Of a stretch of 64,000 nt of DNA, positions 1 to 8,933 are shown one piece after another. Each line of letters opens with the position of its first letter. Within the stretch, counting starts at the first letter, position 1. The DNA lies in the NCBI RefSeq assembly GCF_900095285.1, contig NZ_LT607734.1:1736001-1800000 (forward strand). The letters run 5' to 3'. This DNA comes from Fusobacterium gastrosuis. Its GTDB lineage: Bacteria; Fusobacteriota; Fusobacteriia; Fusobacteriales; Fusobacteriaceae. A program made the translations under genes and the position numbers. Under the pieces are notes generated by a model. That model was not told where the DNA came from. It worked only from the letters and a program-made list of their open reading frames with translations, and made no database searches.

Positions 1-1032
1 CTATTCTTCCAGATTCAAGCGAGTCTGGGAGAATACGAGAGAAAACAAATATCATCAAGAGTAAAATCTAGTAAGCTACAAAGAGCCAAAGACGGTCTAT
101 GGCAAGGTGGAACTATTCCTATAGGTTATAAAAGAAAAGGAAAATCTATTGAAATTGATGAAGAACAAGCTAACATAGTTAGATCAATGTTTTTTCATTT
201 TCTATCAACTGGTTCCTTAAGAGAAACATCTAAAATATTTAACAGAAAAATATCTTCTCTTCGTTGGATATTAACCAACCCTTTTTATTTAGGTAAACTT
301 GGTTACGGAAAGAAAGAGAAAAATATTAATACTGGTGAAATAACTATTAATAAAAACTTTAATGTCTATGAAGGGAAACATGAAGCCATAATATCACAAG
401 ATATATTTAATAAAGTTGAAAAACTATTACATACCCCAATAAAATATCGTTATACAGAAAATAAATTATTATTTACTGGGCTTATTCATTGTCATTGTGG
501 TGAAGGAAAACTATATAAAAAATCACAGATTGATAAAAATACTATTAGGACTTACTATTCTTGTGATAAATGTAAGAAAAGTATTTCATATAAGAGATTA
601 GAAACTGCAATAATTGAGCAGCTTCTTTCAATGAAAGAACTAGAAGAATTAAATGAGGTGAAAATTGACGAAAATTTATTAAGGAAATTAACTTCATTAG
701 AAGCAAATTTTGAAAAATTGGGTGAGAATAGAAAGAAGATGATTGATGCCTATTCTAAAGATATTATTTCAGCTAAAGAATTTGAAGATGAAATTGAAAA
801 AATCAAAATTAGTAAAATTAGTTTAGAAAAAGAAATTCAAATTATAAAGGTTGCAATAGAAGATAGTAAGGTATCTGAAAACCATAACAATAATCTTTTG
901 CTTCTCAAAGAAGTTATAGAAAATATTGAAGATAAGGATAGAATGGAATTACATAAAATTTTTAAATTATTAATAAAAAAAATAGTTCTTATATCAAAAG
1001 AACCATTAGAACTATCTATTTATTTATTATAA
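1..1032 (+). CDS. Large serine recombinase, 3' part (partial at window edge)
   Basis: The frame is open from base 1 and ends in TAA, giving 343 residues of a longer protein. The first residues (SLGEYERKQISSRV) match the long helix after the catalytic domain of serine recombinases, and the following KDGLWQGGTIPIGYKR is the usual start of the 'recombinase' DNA-binding domain. A zinc ribbon follows (HCHCGEG then SCDKCK, about residues 163-195), then a lysine- and glutamate-rich coiled coil typical of large serine integrases. The catalytic serine lies upstream of the window. By family knowledge it cuts and rejoins DNA at attachment sites, as an integrase of a phage or conjugative element. Its stop is about 40 bases from the 3' end of a tRNA-Leu gene, so this may be an element boundary. 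Family identity is firm; the element is inferred. Confidence 0.88.
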   Translation, partial: LFFQIQASLGEYERKQISSRVKSSKLQRAKDGLWQGGTIPIGYKRKGKSIEIDEEQANIVRSMFFHFLSTGSLRETSKIFNRKISSLRWILTNPFYLGKLGYGKKEKNINTGEITINKNFNVYEGKHEAIISQDIFNKVEKLLHTPIKYRYTENKLLFTGLIHCHCGEGKLYKKSQIDKNTIRTYYSCDKCKKSISYKRLETAIIEQLLSMKELEELNEVKIDENLLRKLTSLEANFEKLGENRKKMIDAYSKDIISAKEFEDEIEKIKISKISLEKEIQIIKVAIEDSKVSENHNNNLLLLKEVIENIEDKDRMELHKIFKLLIKKIVLISKEPLELSIYLL

Positions 1033-1072
1033 CACTCATAAAATCAATCGTTAACCTCAGTGAGTATAAGTA

Positions 1073-1156
1073 TGGTGCGGAGAGAGAGACTTGAACTCTC
1101 ACGTCTGGGACACTAGATCCTAAGTCTAGCGCGTCTGCCAATTCCGCCATCCCCGC
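1073..1156 (-). tRNA. tRNA-Leu (anticodon TAG)
   Basis: The minus strand folds as a class II tRNA with a long variable arm. The anticodon loop CTTAGGA sits between CTAGA and TCTAG stems, giving anticodon TAG. The acceptor stem pairs GCGGGGA with TCTCCGC through one wobble, and CCA is encoded. It is the last gene of the tRNA operon. Confidence 0.95.
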
Positions 1157-1169
1157 ATATTTAAAAAAA

Positions 1170-1245
<76 letters not shown>

Positions 1246-1251
1246 ATATAA

Positions 1252-1328
1252 TGGCGGGAGTGACGAGGCTCGAACTCGCGACCTCCTGCGTGACAGGCAG
1301 GCGCTCTAACCAACTGAGCTACACCCCC
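1252..1328 (-). tRNA. tRNA-Asp (anticodon GTC)
   Basis: A 77-base cloverleaf on the minus strand with anticodon loop CTGTCAC between CCTGC and GCAGG stems. The discriminator base is G, as usual for tRNA-Asp, and CCA is encoded. Confidence 0.96.
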
Positions 1329-1337
1329 AAAGATAAA

Positions 1338-1413
1338 TGGTGGTCACAACAGGACTTGAACCTGTGACCCCCTGCTTGTAAGGCAGGTGCTCTCCCAACT
1401 GAGCTATGCGACC
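1338..1413 (-). tRNA. tRNA-Val (anticodon TAC)
   Basis: A 76-base cloverleaf on the minus strand. The anticodon loop is CTTACAA, the acceptor stem is GGTCGCA/TGTGACC with one wobble, and CCA is encoded. Confidence 0.96.
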
Positions 1414-1417
1414 AAAG

Positions 1418-1492
1418 TGGTACCCCGTAGGGGAATCGAACCCCTGTTTCCAGAGTGAAAATCTGATGTCCTAACCACTGAACGAACGGGGC
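1418..1492 (-). tRNA. tRNA-Glu (anticodon TTC)
   Basis: A 75-base cloverleaf on the minus strand. The anticodon loop TTTTCAC gives TTC. The acceptor GCCCCGT pairs with ACGGGGT with a terminal G-U, and CCA is encoded. Confidence 0.95.
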
Positions 1493-1501
1493 AAAATATC
1501 A

Positions 1502-1577
1502 TGGTGCGTCATACAGGATTCGAACCTGTGACCACCTGATTAAGAGTCAGATGCTCTACCAACTGAGCTAATGACGC
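1502..1577 (-). tRNA. tRNA-Lys (anticodon CTT)
   Basis: A 76-base cloverleaf on the minus strand. The anticodon loop CTCTTAA gives CTT. CCA is encoded. Confidence 0.95.
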
Positions 1578-1583
1578 ATCTCA

Positions 1584-1659
<76 letters not shown>

Positions 1660-1671
1660 ACTGCATTGTTA

Positions 1672-1700
1672 ATAATATCATAAGCTCTATTCTTTGTCAA
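1672..1700 (-). promoter_or_regulatory. Promoter of the tRNA operon
   Basis: On the minus strand a perfect -35 box TTGACA (1695-1700) is followed after 17 bases by TATTAT (1672-1677). The first tRNA begins 12 bases downstream. It is the best-matching sigma-70-type promoter in the window, as expected for stable RNA genes. Confidence 0.85.
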
Positions 1701-1707
1701 TTTTTTT

Positions 1708-2877
1708 TTATTGAAATTCGTATAAATAAGAATTTTTTTTGTTAAATATTTTTAATAATTTTTCATTTCCAATATTTTTATCATTTTTTAATTCTATTTT
1801 CCCCATATTTTTTATTTCATTAAAGTCAAAAAAGCCACAAACCAATAAAACTAAATCTCTAATATTTATTTTAAATGTGTAATCTTCTATAACCTTCGAA
1901 AAAGACCATTTTTTATTATATGTATATACTCCTGTATTTTCTTCTAAAATTTCATCTTCTATATATATTTTTAAATTTTCTAATTTGATATCACAAAATT
2001 CTAAAACTTTCAAAGGCTTTATTACTCTTAACATCATAAATGGTGTTTCTATTTTTTTTATTTTTAACTGGTTCTTAAATAAAAACTCAATATTTGAATT
2101 TTCACATGAAGAAAAATTTATAGTTGTATAATAATCCTTATACGCATACAATAATGCTATTATATTTGCTTGTTCCTCATAATTAACAGCAAAGCTTTCT
2201 CTAACCCATATCTCATTATCAGATTTAGAAAACATTATATAACCTTTTGGGATTCTATCCTGATAAGAAATAAAAACTTTCATATCTTCATTAAAGCATT
2301 CTAATAATAATTTATTGAAATACTTTTTATCTCTTTTTAAATAGCAAAATTTAGATCCCATGTTTTCATTATATGTTTTTATCAAATCTCCCAAATAGTC
2401 ATCCTTGCTATCAAACTTTATCTCTTTAATTTCTACATTATTTTTTATTTTTATCTCGGATAAATTTTCCATATCAAAAGTATAATTTATAATTCTAGAA
2501 AAATATTCAAAGCCATATCTTCTATATATATCTGGATTTATTGGAGTTAAAAAAACAAAGGGATAGTTATCTTTTAAAGATTTTTTTAACATTTCTTTCA
2601 TCAAGAATGTCATATAGCCTTTTCTTTGTTCATTAGCAGGAGTAGAAACTCCAACTATATACTTTGTTTTTATTTCATTGGAGTTAAAATTAAGTATATA
2701 GGGATTTTCATGTAATGATGAAACTATTCTTTTGTCTTTTTCTAAAACTAAAAAATTTTTATGTTCAAAAATATTTTCAAAATAAAAATTTATCTGATTT
2801 TCATTATCTTTAAAATTATTTTTCCAATGTTCAATGGCAACATTCTTTTCATTTTTTTTTGCATACCTTACTTTCAT
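1708..2877 (-). CDS. GNAT family N-acetyltransferase, Eis-like
   Basis: This 389-residue protein has a GNAT core in its N-terminal third. The acetyl-CoA pyrophosphate-binding loop is seen as VGVSTPANEQRKGYMTFLM around residues 75-93, followed by FLTPINPDIYRRYGFEY, characteristic of the larger Eis-type acetyltransferases that carry a second GNAT-like half and a sterol-carrier-like C-terminal domain. The length agrees with that class. Family members acetylate amines such as aminoglycosides or lysines; the substrate here is unknown. The start has an RBS (TAGGGTG). It is monocistronic between the tRNA promoter and a divergent thioesterase gene. Confidence 0.78.
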   Translation of the reverse strand: MKVRYAKKNEKNVAIEHWKNNFKDNENQINFYFENIFEHKNFLVLEKDKRIVSSLHENPYILNFNSNEIKTKYIVGVSTPANEQRKGYMTFLMKEMLKKSLKDNYPFVFLTPINPDIYRRYGFEYFSRIINYTFDMENLSEIKIKNNVEIKEIKFDSKDDYLGDLIKTYNENMGSKFCYLKRDKKYFNKLLLECFNEDMKVFISYQDRIPKGYIMFSKSDNEIWVRESFAVNYEEQANIIALLYAYKDYYTTINFSSCENSNIEFLFKNQLKIKKIETPFMMLRVIKPLKVLEFCDIKLENLKIYIEDEILEENTGVYTYNKKWSFSKVIEDYTFKINIRDLVLLVCGFFDFNEIKNMGKIELKNDKNIGNEKLLKIFNKKNSYLYEFQ

Positions 2878-2996
2878 TTCAATTTCACCCTAGAATATTT
2901 TTTTATAGTATATCATATTTATTTTAAAGATTATAATAATTGACTTTTTTTATTTTTAAAGTTATTATAGTAATAATTTTTATTAAGGAGATTTTT

Positions 2997-3392
2997 ATGT
3001 TTATATTTGATTATGAAATTAAACCAGAAGATATAAATGAAGGAAAACATGTAGGAAATGAAAGAGCTCTTTTGTTTTTTCAATATGCTAGAACCGCTTT
3101 CTTAAAACAATATGGACTTTCACAACTTAATTTAGGTGATAATATAGGTCTTATTCAAACAAATGCTTATATAGAATATTTAAATCAATTATTTTTAGGT
3201 AATGAAATTGCTGTTAAAATAAATAATATTGAAATAGATGGTTTGAAATTAATTTTTGATTATTCTATTACTTGTGAAAATAAAGTTGCTATCAAGGGAT
3301 ATACAACTATGCTTTGCTATGATTATCCAGCTCAAAAAGTAAAAAAAATCCCTAAATCTTTACTAACAATTTTAAAAAAAGGGAGTAATTAA
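2997..3392 (+). CDS. Hotdog-fold (4HBT-like) acyl-CoA thioesterase
   Basis: 131 residues from the ATG at 2997, chosen because AAGGAG lies directly upstream. The longer frame starting at 2940 adds only a hydrophobic stretch with no RBS. The N-terminal pattern (EDINEGKHVGNERALLFFQYARTAFLKQYG, given here as a description of residues 9-38) has the hotdog active-site loop, a position-specific Asn/Glu and the long central helix of YbgC/FadM-like thioesterases. The likely reaction is hydrolysis of a short or aromatic acyl-CoA; the substrate cannot be told. Single gene followed by a terminator. Confidence 0.72.
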   Translation: MFIFDYEIKPEDINEGKHVGNERALLFFQYARTAFLKQYGLSQLNLGDNIGLIQTNAYIEYLNQLFLGNEIAVKINNIEIDGLKLIFDYSITCENKVAIKGYTTMLCYDYPAQKVKKIPKSLLTILKKGSN

Positions 3393-3393
3393 T

Positions 3394-3421
3394 AAAGACG
3401 GATTAAAATCCGTCTTTTATT
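3394..3421 (+). terminator. Rho-independent terminator after the thioesterase gene
   Basis: A perfect 10-bp stem (3394-3403 with 3408-3417, loop TAAA) is followed by TTTTATTTT on the plus strand. It begins right after the stop codon. Confidence 0.88.
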
Positions 3422-3497
3422 TTCTAAATTTTTAAGCCCATTAAGCTCATTTATTTTCAAACTATCAATAAAGTAATGCTCTAAATTCATTTTTCTT

Positions 3498-5036
3498 CTA
3501 TTCCCACTCAATAGTTGCTGGTGGCTTAGAAGAAATATCATAAGTAAGTCTATTAATTCCTTTTACCTCATTTAAAATTCTATTAGAAACTTTTTCTAAA
3601 AATTCAAATGGCAAATGTGACCAAGTTGCAGTCATAAAATCAATAGTATTTGCCGATCTTAAAACAGCTGTATATTCATAAGTTCTTTCATCTCCCATAA
3701 CACCAACAGATTTTACTGGAAGTAGAACAACAAAAGCTTGGCTAACTTTATTATATAAATCAGCCTTTCTTAATTCTTCTATAAAGATAGCATCGGCTTC
3801 TCTTAAAATATCAGCCTTTTCTTTAGAAACTTCACCTAAAATTCTTATTCCTAAACCTGGTCCTGGGAATGGATGTCTGTCAACCATATAGTCAGGAATA
3901 CCTAATTTTCTTCCTACTTGTCTTACTTCATCTTTAAATAATTCTCTTAAAGGCTCCAACAATTCAAATTTTAAATCTTCCGGTAATCCACCGACATTAT
4001 GATGAGATTTTATAGTAGCGGATGGTCCCTTAACTGAAACTGATTCTATAACATCAGGATATATAGTTCCTTGAGCTAAAAAATCAGCATCTTGAAGTTT
4101 TTTAGCTTCTTCATTGAAAACTTCAACAAATTCTTTTCCTATAATCTTTCTTTTTGATTCAGGATCACTAACTCCAGCAAGTTTTGATAAAAATCTTTCT
4201 TCTGCATCAATACATTTTATATTCATATCAAAATTTTTAGCATATATTTCCATAACTTGCTTAGCTTCATCTTTTCTAAGTAAACCAGTATCAACAAAAA
4301 TACAAGTTAATTGTTTACCTATTGCTTTATTTATAAGTGCTGCTGCAACAGATGAATCAACTCCACCTGAAAGTCCTAATATAACTTTTTTATCTCCAAC
4401 TTTTTCTTTAATTTCTTTTACTGTATTTTCTATATAATTTCCCATAGACCAATTCTTTTCACAATCTGCTACATTAAAAACAAAGTTTTTAAGCATTTCT
4501 GCTCCATGTTCTGAATGAGTTACTTCAGGGTGATACTGAAAAGCATATAAATTTTTATTTCTATTTACCACTGCTGCAATACATGAATCAGTATGTGCAA
4601 TTATTTCAAAACCTTCAGCTATTCTAGTTATATGATCTCCATGGCTCATCCAAACTCTTGTTTTATTTGGAATATTTTTATACAAAGTATTATCTATATC
4701 ATCAATTAAAAGTTCCGCTTTTCCAAATTCTTGTTTATCTGCCCTAGCAACTTCACCACCAAAAAGATGAGTCATAAGCTGCATACCATAACAAAGCCCT
4801 AATACTGGAATTCCTGCATCAAAAAGTGCTTTGTCTATGGTAGGAGCTCCATCTGCATAAACTGATGCTGGTCCTCCTGATAAAATAATTCCCTTAGGTT
4901 CTTTAGCAAGAATATTTTTTATATTTTCAAAAAAAGGTACAACTTCAGCATAAACTCCCATTTCTCTTACTCTTCTAGCTATCAATTGACTATATTGTGA
5001 ACCAAAGTCAAGAATGATAATACTATTTTTTTTCAT
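3498..5036 (-). CDS. guaA: GMP synthase (glutamine-hydrolysing)
   Basis: Converts XMP, glutamine and ATP to GMP in the cytoplasm. At 512 residues it has the normal length. The class I glutamine amidotransferase domain comes first, with the nucleophile motif [12 protein letters not shown] near residue 80 and the HPEVTHSE triad end near 170. The ATP-pyrophosphatase loop [10 protein letters not shown] (about 219-228) and the C-terminal dimerisation domain ending in KPPATIEWE follow. An RBS (GGAGG) precedes the ATG, and its own promoter lies at 5079-5107. No guanine riboswitch is visible in the 81-base leader region. Confidence 0.98.
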   Translation of the reverse strand: MKKNSIIILDFGSQYSQLIARRVREMGVYAEVVPFFENIKNILAKEPKGIILSGGPASVYADGAPTIDKALFDAGIPVLGLCYGMQLMTHLFGGEVARADKQEFGKAELLIDDIDNTLYKNIPNKTRVWMSHGDHITRIAEGFEIIAHTDSCIAAVVNRNKNLYAFQYHPEVTHSEHGAEMLKNFVFNVADCEKNWSMGNYIENTVKEIKEKVGDKKVILGLSGGVDSSVAAALINKAIGKQLTCIFVDTGLLRKDEAKQVMEIYAKNFDMNIKCIDAEERFLSKLAGVSDPESKRKIIGKEFVEVFNEEAKKLQDADFLAQGTIYPDVIESVSVKGPSATIKSHHNVGGLPEDLKFELLEPLRELFKDEVRQVGRKLGIPDYMVDRHPFPGPGLGIRILGEVSKEKADILREADAIFIEELRKADLYNKVSQAFVVLLPVKSVGVMGDERTYEYTAVLRSANTIDFMTATWSHLPFEFLEKVSNRILNEVKGINRLTYDISSKPPATIEWE

Positions 5037-5078
5037 CTATAACCTCCATATAACTTTTTTAAATTTTTATTAACAGAT

Positions 5079-5107
5079 ATTATAACAAATATATTGCTTT
5101 TTAGCAA
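5079..5107 (-). promoter_or_regulatory. guaA promoter with inverted repeat over the -35
   Basis: On the minus strand TTGCTA (5102-5107) and TATAAT (5079-5084) are separated by exactly 17 bases. The -35 is embedded in an inverted repeat, TTGCT-tttt-AGCAA at 5094-5107 as read on the plus strand, which could be an operator or the end of the upstream MATE transcript. Confidence 0.7.
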
Positions 5108-5117
5108 ACAGAAGAAA

Positions 5118-6449
5118 TCACACAAAACTCTTATTAACCCACTTTTTACTTTTCCATCTAAAATACATTGCAAAGCCTCTAATCCATTCATCAGCTGCAT
5201 TTGCTATCCAAATACCAATAAGTCCCCAACCTAAGCTTACTCCAAATAAATAAGAAAATGGTACTGCTACTATGTAAACAAATAATATTCCCATTATCAT
5301 AGGAAATTTTATATCCCCAGCTGCATGGAGAGAATTTATAATTACAATATTAAAAACTCTTCCTACCTCAAGTATTATCATCAGAGGAAAAACAACCATA
5401 GATGCTTTTAAAATATCCACATCTGTTGTAAATAAATGCATAATTTGCTTTCTAAATAAACATGCTCCTGAAGTTACAATAAAGGCAAGTATTAATGACA
5501 GTTTTAAACTTTTCAAACACTTTTCATAAACTTCATCTATTTCATTAGCTCCAACTAATTGTCCTACTTGAATTGCTGTTCCCTGCCCTAATGCTAATGA
5601 AAATATCATAACAAAATGTGAAATTAGCATCAAATAAGTCCTTGATGTTATCATTACTGTTCCCATAGAATTTATCATAGCCATAATAATTACCTGACCA
5701 ACATTCCATGCTAAATTTTCTCCTGCTGTTGGCAATCCAATCGAAAGAATATTTTTTATTATTCTAAATGGAAAAGGAGTTAGATATTTTATTTTAAATT
5801 TAAAATCGCAATACTTACACATAACTTTAAATGCTATGATACATCCCAATCCTCTTGAAATAACTGTCGATATTCCAACACCAGTTGCTCCTAAAATTGG
5901 CATTCCAAACCAACCATATATAAAAATTCCATTTCCTATTATATTTAATAAATTTACTCCAATATTTATAAATAAAATTTCCTTGGGATGACTATGGCTT
6001 TTCATAATAGCTCCACAACTTAACATAATTGCTTGAAAAATACATAACCCTCCAACCAATTGAAAATAAGTTTTTCCAACTTCTATTAATTCAACTGGAA
6101 GCTTAATTTTTATTAAAATGAACTCCCAAAAAAATAAATATGTAAATCCTAAAATTAACCCCAAAAATAAATTTAAAATTATTGATACAGAAATCACTTC
6201 TTTAATTCTTACTTTGTCTTTCGCACCTATATATTGAGCACATAAAATAGTTGTTGCCATATTTATAAAGCCAAAAATTACATTTTGTATATTTAAAATT
6301 TGGCTCATTCCACCAACTGCACCAACAGCCTCTCGACTATATTTCGCTAACATTATAGTATCGACATTTCCAACTATAGTTACTAATAGCAATTCCAAAA
6401 ATATTGGGACTGTCAAAGCCATCAAAGATTTTGTTTTAATTTTACCCAA
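5118..6449 (-). CDS. MATE family efflux transporter
   Basis: A 443-residue integral membrane protein with about 12 predicted hydrophobic segments and the MATE opening (LMALTVPIFLELLLVTIVGNVD). Members export cationic drugs or metabolites by Na+ or H+ antiport. I chose the TTG at 6449, ten bases after AAGGTGG. The open frame extends to 6512, but that part overlaps the nadD terminator and encodes a non-family stretch, and the GTG at 6458 is only one base from the RBS. The substrate is unknown. It is separated from guaA by a promoter. Confidence 0.9.
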   Translation of the reverse strand: MGKIKTKSLMALTVPIFLELLLVTIVGNVDTIMLAKYSREAVGAVGGMSQILNIQNVIFGFINMATTILCAQYIGAKDKVRIKEVISVSIILNLFLGLILGFTYLFFWEFILIKIKLPVELIEVGKTYFQLVGGLCIFQAIMLSCGAIMKSHSHPKEILFINIGVNLLNIIGNGIFIYGWFGMPILGATGVGISTVISRGLGCIIAFKVMCKYCDFKFKIKYLTPFPFRIIKNILSIGLPTAGENLAWNVGQVIIMAMINSMGTVMITSRTYLMLISHFVMIFSLALGQGTAIQVGQLVGANEIDEVYEKCLKSLKLSLILAFIVTSGACLFRKQIMHLFTTDVDILKASMVVFPLMIILEVGRVFNIVIINSLHAAGDIKFPMIMGILFVYIVAVPFSYLFGVSLGWGLIGIWIANAADEWIRGFAMYFRWKSKKWVNKSFV

Positions 6450-6479
6450 TCTTTTCACCCCACCTTTTTCTCTATAAAC

Positions 6480-6498
6480 AAAAAAGCCCTTACGGGCT
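6480..6498 (-). terminator. Terminator of the smc-lpxK-nadD cluster
   Basis: On the minus strand AGCCC-gtaa-GGGCT (6485-6498) is followed by a T tract (6480-6485). It lies 24 bases beyond the nadD stop and separates that cluster from the MATE gene. Confidence 0.78.
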
Positions 6499-6521
6499 CT
6501 TATATAAGCCATAAAATAGAA

Positions 6522-7085
6522 CTATCTATTTTTTAATAATTTAAGTATTTTAGGATTTACCATATGACTTATATCTTCTTTTAATTTTAATTTTTCTCTA
6601 ATTTCCGTAGAAGAAAAATCAAAATAAGAATTTTTTAAGAAAATTATATTCTTATGTTTGATTTCATTTTTTTTAGTATTACAATTTTTCCTTTTTAAAA
6701 CTACTAATTTACATAAATCTAATATTTTTTCATAGTTCTTCCAAGACCTAAAATTTTCTAAAGAATCTTCTCCTATAATTTCAAAATATTCATGTTCGGA
6801 ACCATAAATATCTATGATTTCCAATAAAGTATCATAAGTGTAAGATATTTTATTTTTTTTTATCTCTATATCTGATACTTCTATTTTATCTATATCTTCA
6901 AAAACTGTTTTACAAAGTTCATATCTAAAAAATGAGTCTTTTAGATTATTTTCTCTATGTGAAGGAATTCCAACAGGAATTACAAGTAATTTATCAAGAT
7001 TTAGCTCCTTTAAAACCAATTTTGCTATTTTCTCATGCCCAATATGAATAGGGTTAAAACTTCCACCATAAATTCCTATTTTCAT
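6522..7085 (-). CDS. nadD: Nicotinate-nucleotide adenylyltransferase
   Basis: Adenylates nicotinate mononucleotide to deamido-NAD in NAD synthesis. The nucleotidyltransferase signature GIYGGSFNPIHIGHEKIA is at residues 4-21, and the C-terminal SSTEIREKLK (about 158-167) is the second signature of this family. The 187-residue length is slightly short but within range. Its ATG directly follows the stop codon of the upstream gene, so the two are translated as a unit. Confidence 0.95.
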   Translation of the reverse strand: MKIGIYGGSFNPIHIGHEKIAKLVLKELNLDKLLVIPVGIPSHRENNLKDSFFRYELCKTVFEDIDKIEVSDIEIKKNKISYTYDTLLEIIDIYGSEHEYFEIIGEDSLENFRSWKNYEKILDLCKLVVLKRKNCNTKKNEIKHKNIIFLKNSYFDFSSTEIREKLKLKEDISHMVNPKILKLLKNR

Positions 7086-7853
7086 TTATTTCTCCATTAA
7101 AACTTTTTTAACTTCATCATTTAAAATAAAATCTTTTTCAAAATATTTAACTAAAGTATTTATAAATTTATTTTTATTTTTTAAGTCATATTTAGATAAT
7201 ACTTCATTAAAAATATTCTTGTATATTTCTTTATCTTCACTCATTTTTAACTTATTCAAATCTATTTCTTCATTGCTTGATTCTATATAATTTGATATAT
7301 CATCTCTATATTTTGTTAAATATGCAACAACAATAAATAAAATATTGTCGTCATATTTAGATTCTTTAAAAATTTTTTCAAGTGCATATACAAAAAATAA
7401 TTTCAGATTATTTGGATTCCCCATCATAGAAAAAGTATATAATACTTCAAAAAAATCTTTTGAACTTCTAAAAAATAATTCTTTTGCAAAAATTTTTGAA
7501 AAATTCAAATTTGATGATTGTAGTGTTTTTATGAGATTTATTCTTAACTCTGGAATTGTTAAATTTGAAGCTCTATCTATTTTTTTTAAATTTTGTTTTT
7601 CTTCTGGATAAGAATATTCAAAAACATAACTTGCTAACTTTTTTTTATTATTTGACAGAGCAAATAAAATTAATATAGGATTATAATTTTTTAATGAAAT
7701 ATTTCCCATATCATCCACTTTTAGATATGTTCTTTTATCAAAAAAAGGAGCAAAGTATGATAAAACTTCATATTTCCCTTTTTCTTCTATCATAGCTTCT
7801 AATTTTTCTAAATTTTTTTCTCTTAAAAATTCTACTTTTATATCTTTTTTCAT
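7086..7853 (-). CDS. Unrecognised protein, conserved position next to nadD
   Basis: This 255-residue, charged, probably cytoplasmic protein is not recognised. It is largely alpha-helical by composition, with no signal peptide or membrane segment; the middle part alternates short hydrophobic helices, suggesting a repeat-helix (HEAT/TPR-like) scaffold, but no motif is clear. It has an RBS (GAAGGGAATA), lies downstream of lpxK and abuts nadD with no gap, so it belongs to the smc-lpxK-nadD transcript. I cannot assign a function. Confidence 0.6.
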   Translation of the reverse strand: MKKDIKVEFLREKNLEKLEAMIEEKGKYEVLSYFAPFFDKRTYLKVDDMGNISLKNYNPILILFALSNNKKKLASYVFEYSYPEEKQNLKKIDRASNLTIPELRINLIKTLQSSNLNFSKIFAKELFFRSSKDFFEVLYTFSMMGNPNNLKLFFVYALEKIFKESKYDDNILFIVVAYLTKYRDDISNYIESSNEEIDLNKLKMSEDKEIYKNIFNEVLSKYDLKNKNKFINTLVKYFEKDFILNDEVKKVLMEK

Positions 7854-7928
7854 ATTATTCCCTTCATGAGAACAGGACTTTACCTGTGATCTGTCAAATA
7901 AAATTTTACATTAATTTTTTTATAAATA

Positions 7929-8921
7929 TTATTTTAAAGTATTATCTTCAAGCATGGTAAATTCAATTTTTAGTACAAATAAATTGCTTATATTTATGTT
8001 GGTTGGCAATTTTACCAAATCTTTTTCTGTTGTTACAATATATTCTGCTCCCATAATTTCAGACTTTTTCTTTATAAATGCAATGTCTTTCGGTTTAAAA
8101 TTATGATGGTCTTTAAAGTCTATTCTTTCTATATAGCTTGGTCCTAGGGAAGATATAGTTTTTTCAAAATTTATAGGATTTGCTAATCCTGAAAAAATCA
8201 ATATCCTTTTCCCTTTCAACCAAAATAATGGTTTCATATTTCCTTTCATATCACAAAGTTTACTAACCCCATGTTTAGCAACCGAAACATTCTTTTTAAA
8301 TTTTCTTTCCAAGTAATTTTTAATTCTTCTAAGCTCTCTTTCAGTTACTAAATCTGATTTGGTAATAATGAATTCACTTGCTCTTCTAGCTGCTTTTTTA
8401 AAATCTTCTCTAAGAAGTCCTGTAGGCAACAGATTCCCAAATCCGAAAGGATTAGTTGAATCAATTAAAACAATATCTCTATCTCGGTATAATTTCCTAT
8501 GTTGAAATCCATCATCTAAAACTATTGTATCAATATCATAATGTTTTTTGGCAAACATACATGCCTTATATCTATTAGCTCCAACTATGACTGGAACTTT
8601 TAAATTTATAGCATGAATATATGCTTCATCTCCACTTTCTTGTGGAGTTGCAAATATTACCATCCCATCACTCACTAAAAGTGGTTCTCTCTTTCTTTTT
8701 CCCTTATATCCTCTTGATATAACAGCTACTTTTCTTCCCTGTTCTGTCAATTTTTTCACAAAAAAATGTACAGCTGGTGTTTTCCCTGTTCCACCAACAG
8801 TTATATTTCCTATACAAAAAATTTCTACTCCCTCCACTTTTCTAATTAGGAGCATCTTTTTATTGTATAAAAAATTTCTAAAAGTTGTTATAAAAAGATA
8901 TATATAAGATAGTATCTTCAT
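7929..8921 (-). CDS. lpxK: Tetraacyldisaccharide 4'-kinase
   Basis: Phosphorylates the 4' position of the lipid A disaccharide at the inner membrane. The P-loop signature GNITVGGTGKTPAVHFF is at residues 39-55, preceded by a hydrophobic N-terminal helix that anchors the enzyme. The DDGFQHRKLYRD motif near 136 is typical of LpxK. Length (330) is normal. Its presence shows the organism makes lipid A. It starts 12 bases after the smc stop, in the same transcript. Confidence 0.96.
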   Translation of the reverse strand: MKILSYIYLFITTFRNFLYNKKMLLIRKVEGVEIFCIGNITVGGTGKTPAVHFFVKKLTEQGRKVAVISRGYKGKRKREPLLVSDGMVIFATPQESGDEAYIHAINLKVPVIVGANRYKACMFAKKHYDIDTIVLDDGFQHRKLYRDRDIVLIDSTNPFGFGNLLPTGLLREDFKKAARRASEFIITKSDLVTERELRRIKNYLERKFKKNVSVAKHGVSKLCDMKGNMKPLFWLKGKRILIFSGLANPINFEKTISSLGPSYIERIDFKDHHNFKPKDIAFIKKKSEIMGAEYIVTTEKDLVKLPTNINISNLFVLKIEFTMLEDNTLK

Positions 8922-8933
8922 ATATCCCCCTAA

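Noticed and set aside
5037-5117. Guanine/purine riboswitch before guaA
   Set aside because: The region is only 81 bases, with a promoter close to the start and no three-way junction pattern.
6450-6512. Longer N-terminus for the MATE protein
   Set aside because: It overlaps the nadD terminator and lacks family similarity; an RBS fits the TTG at 6449.
7865-7885. Small inverted repeat ACAGG..CCTGT between lpxK and the unknown gene
   Set aside because: Only five base pairs and no T tract; probably chance.
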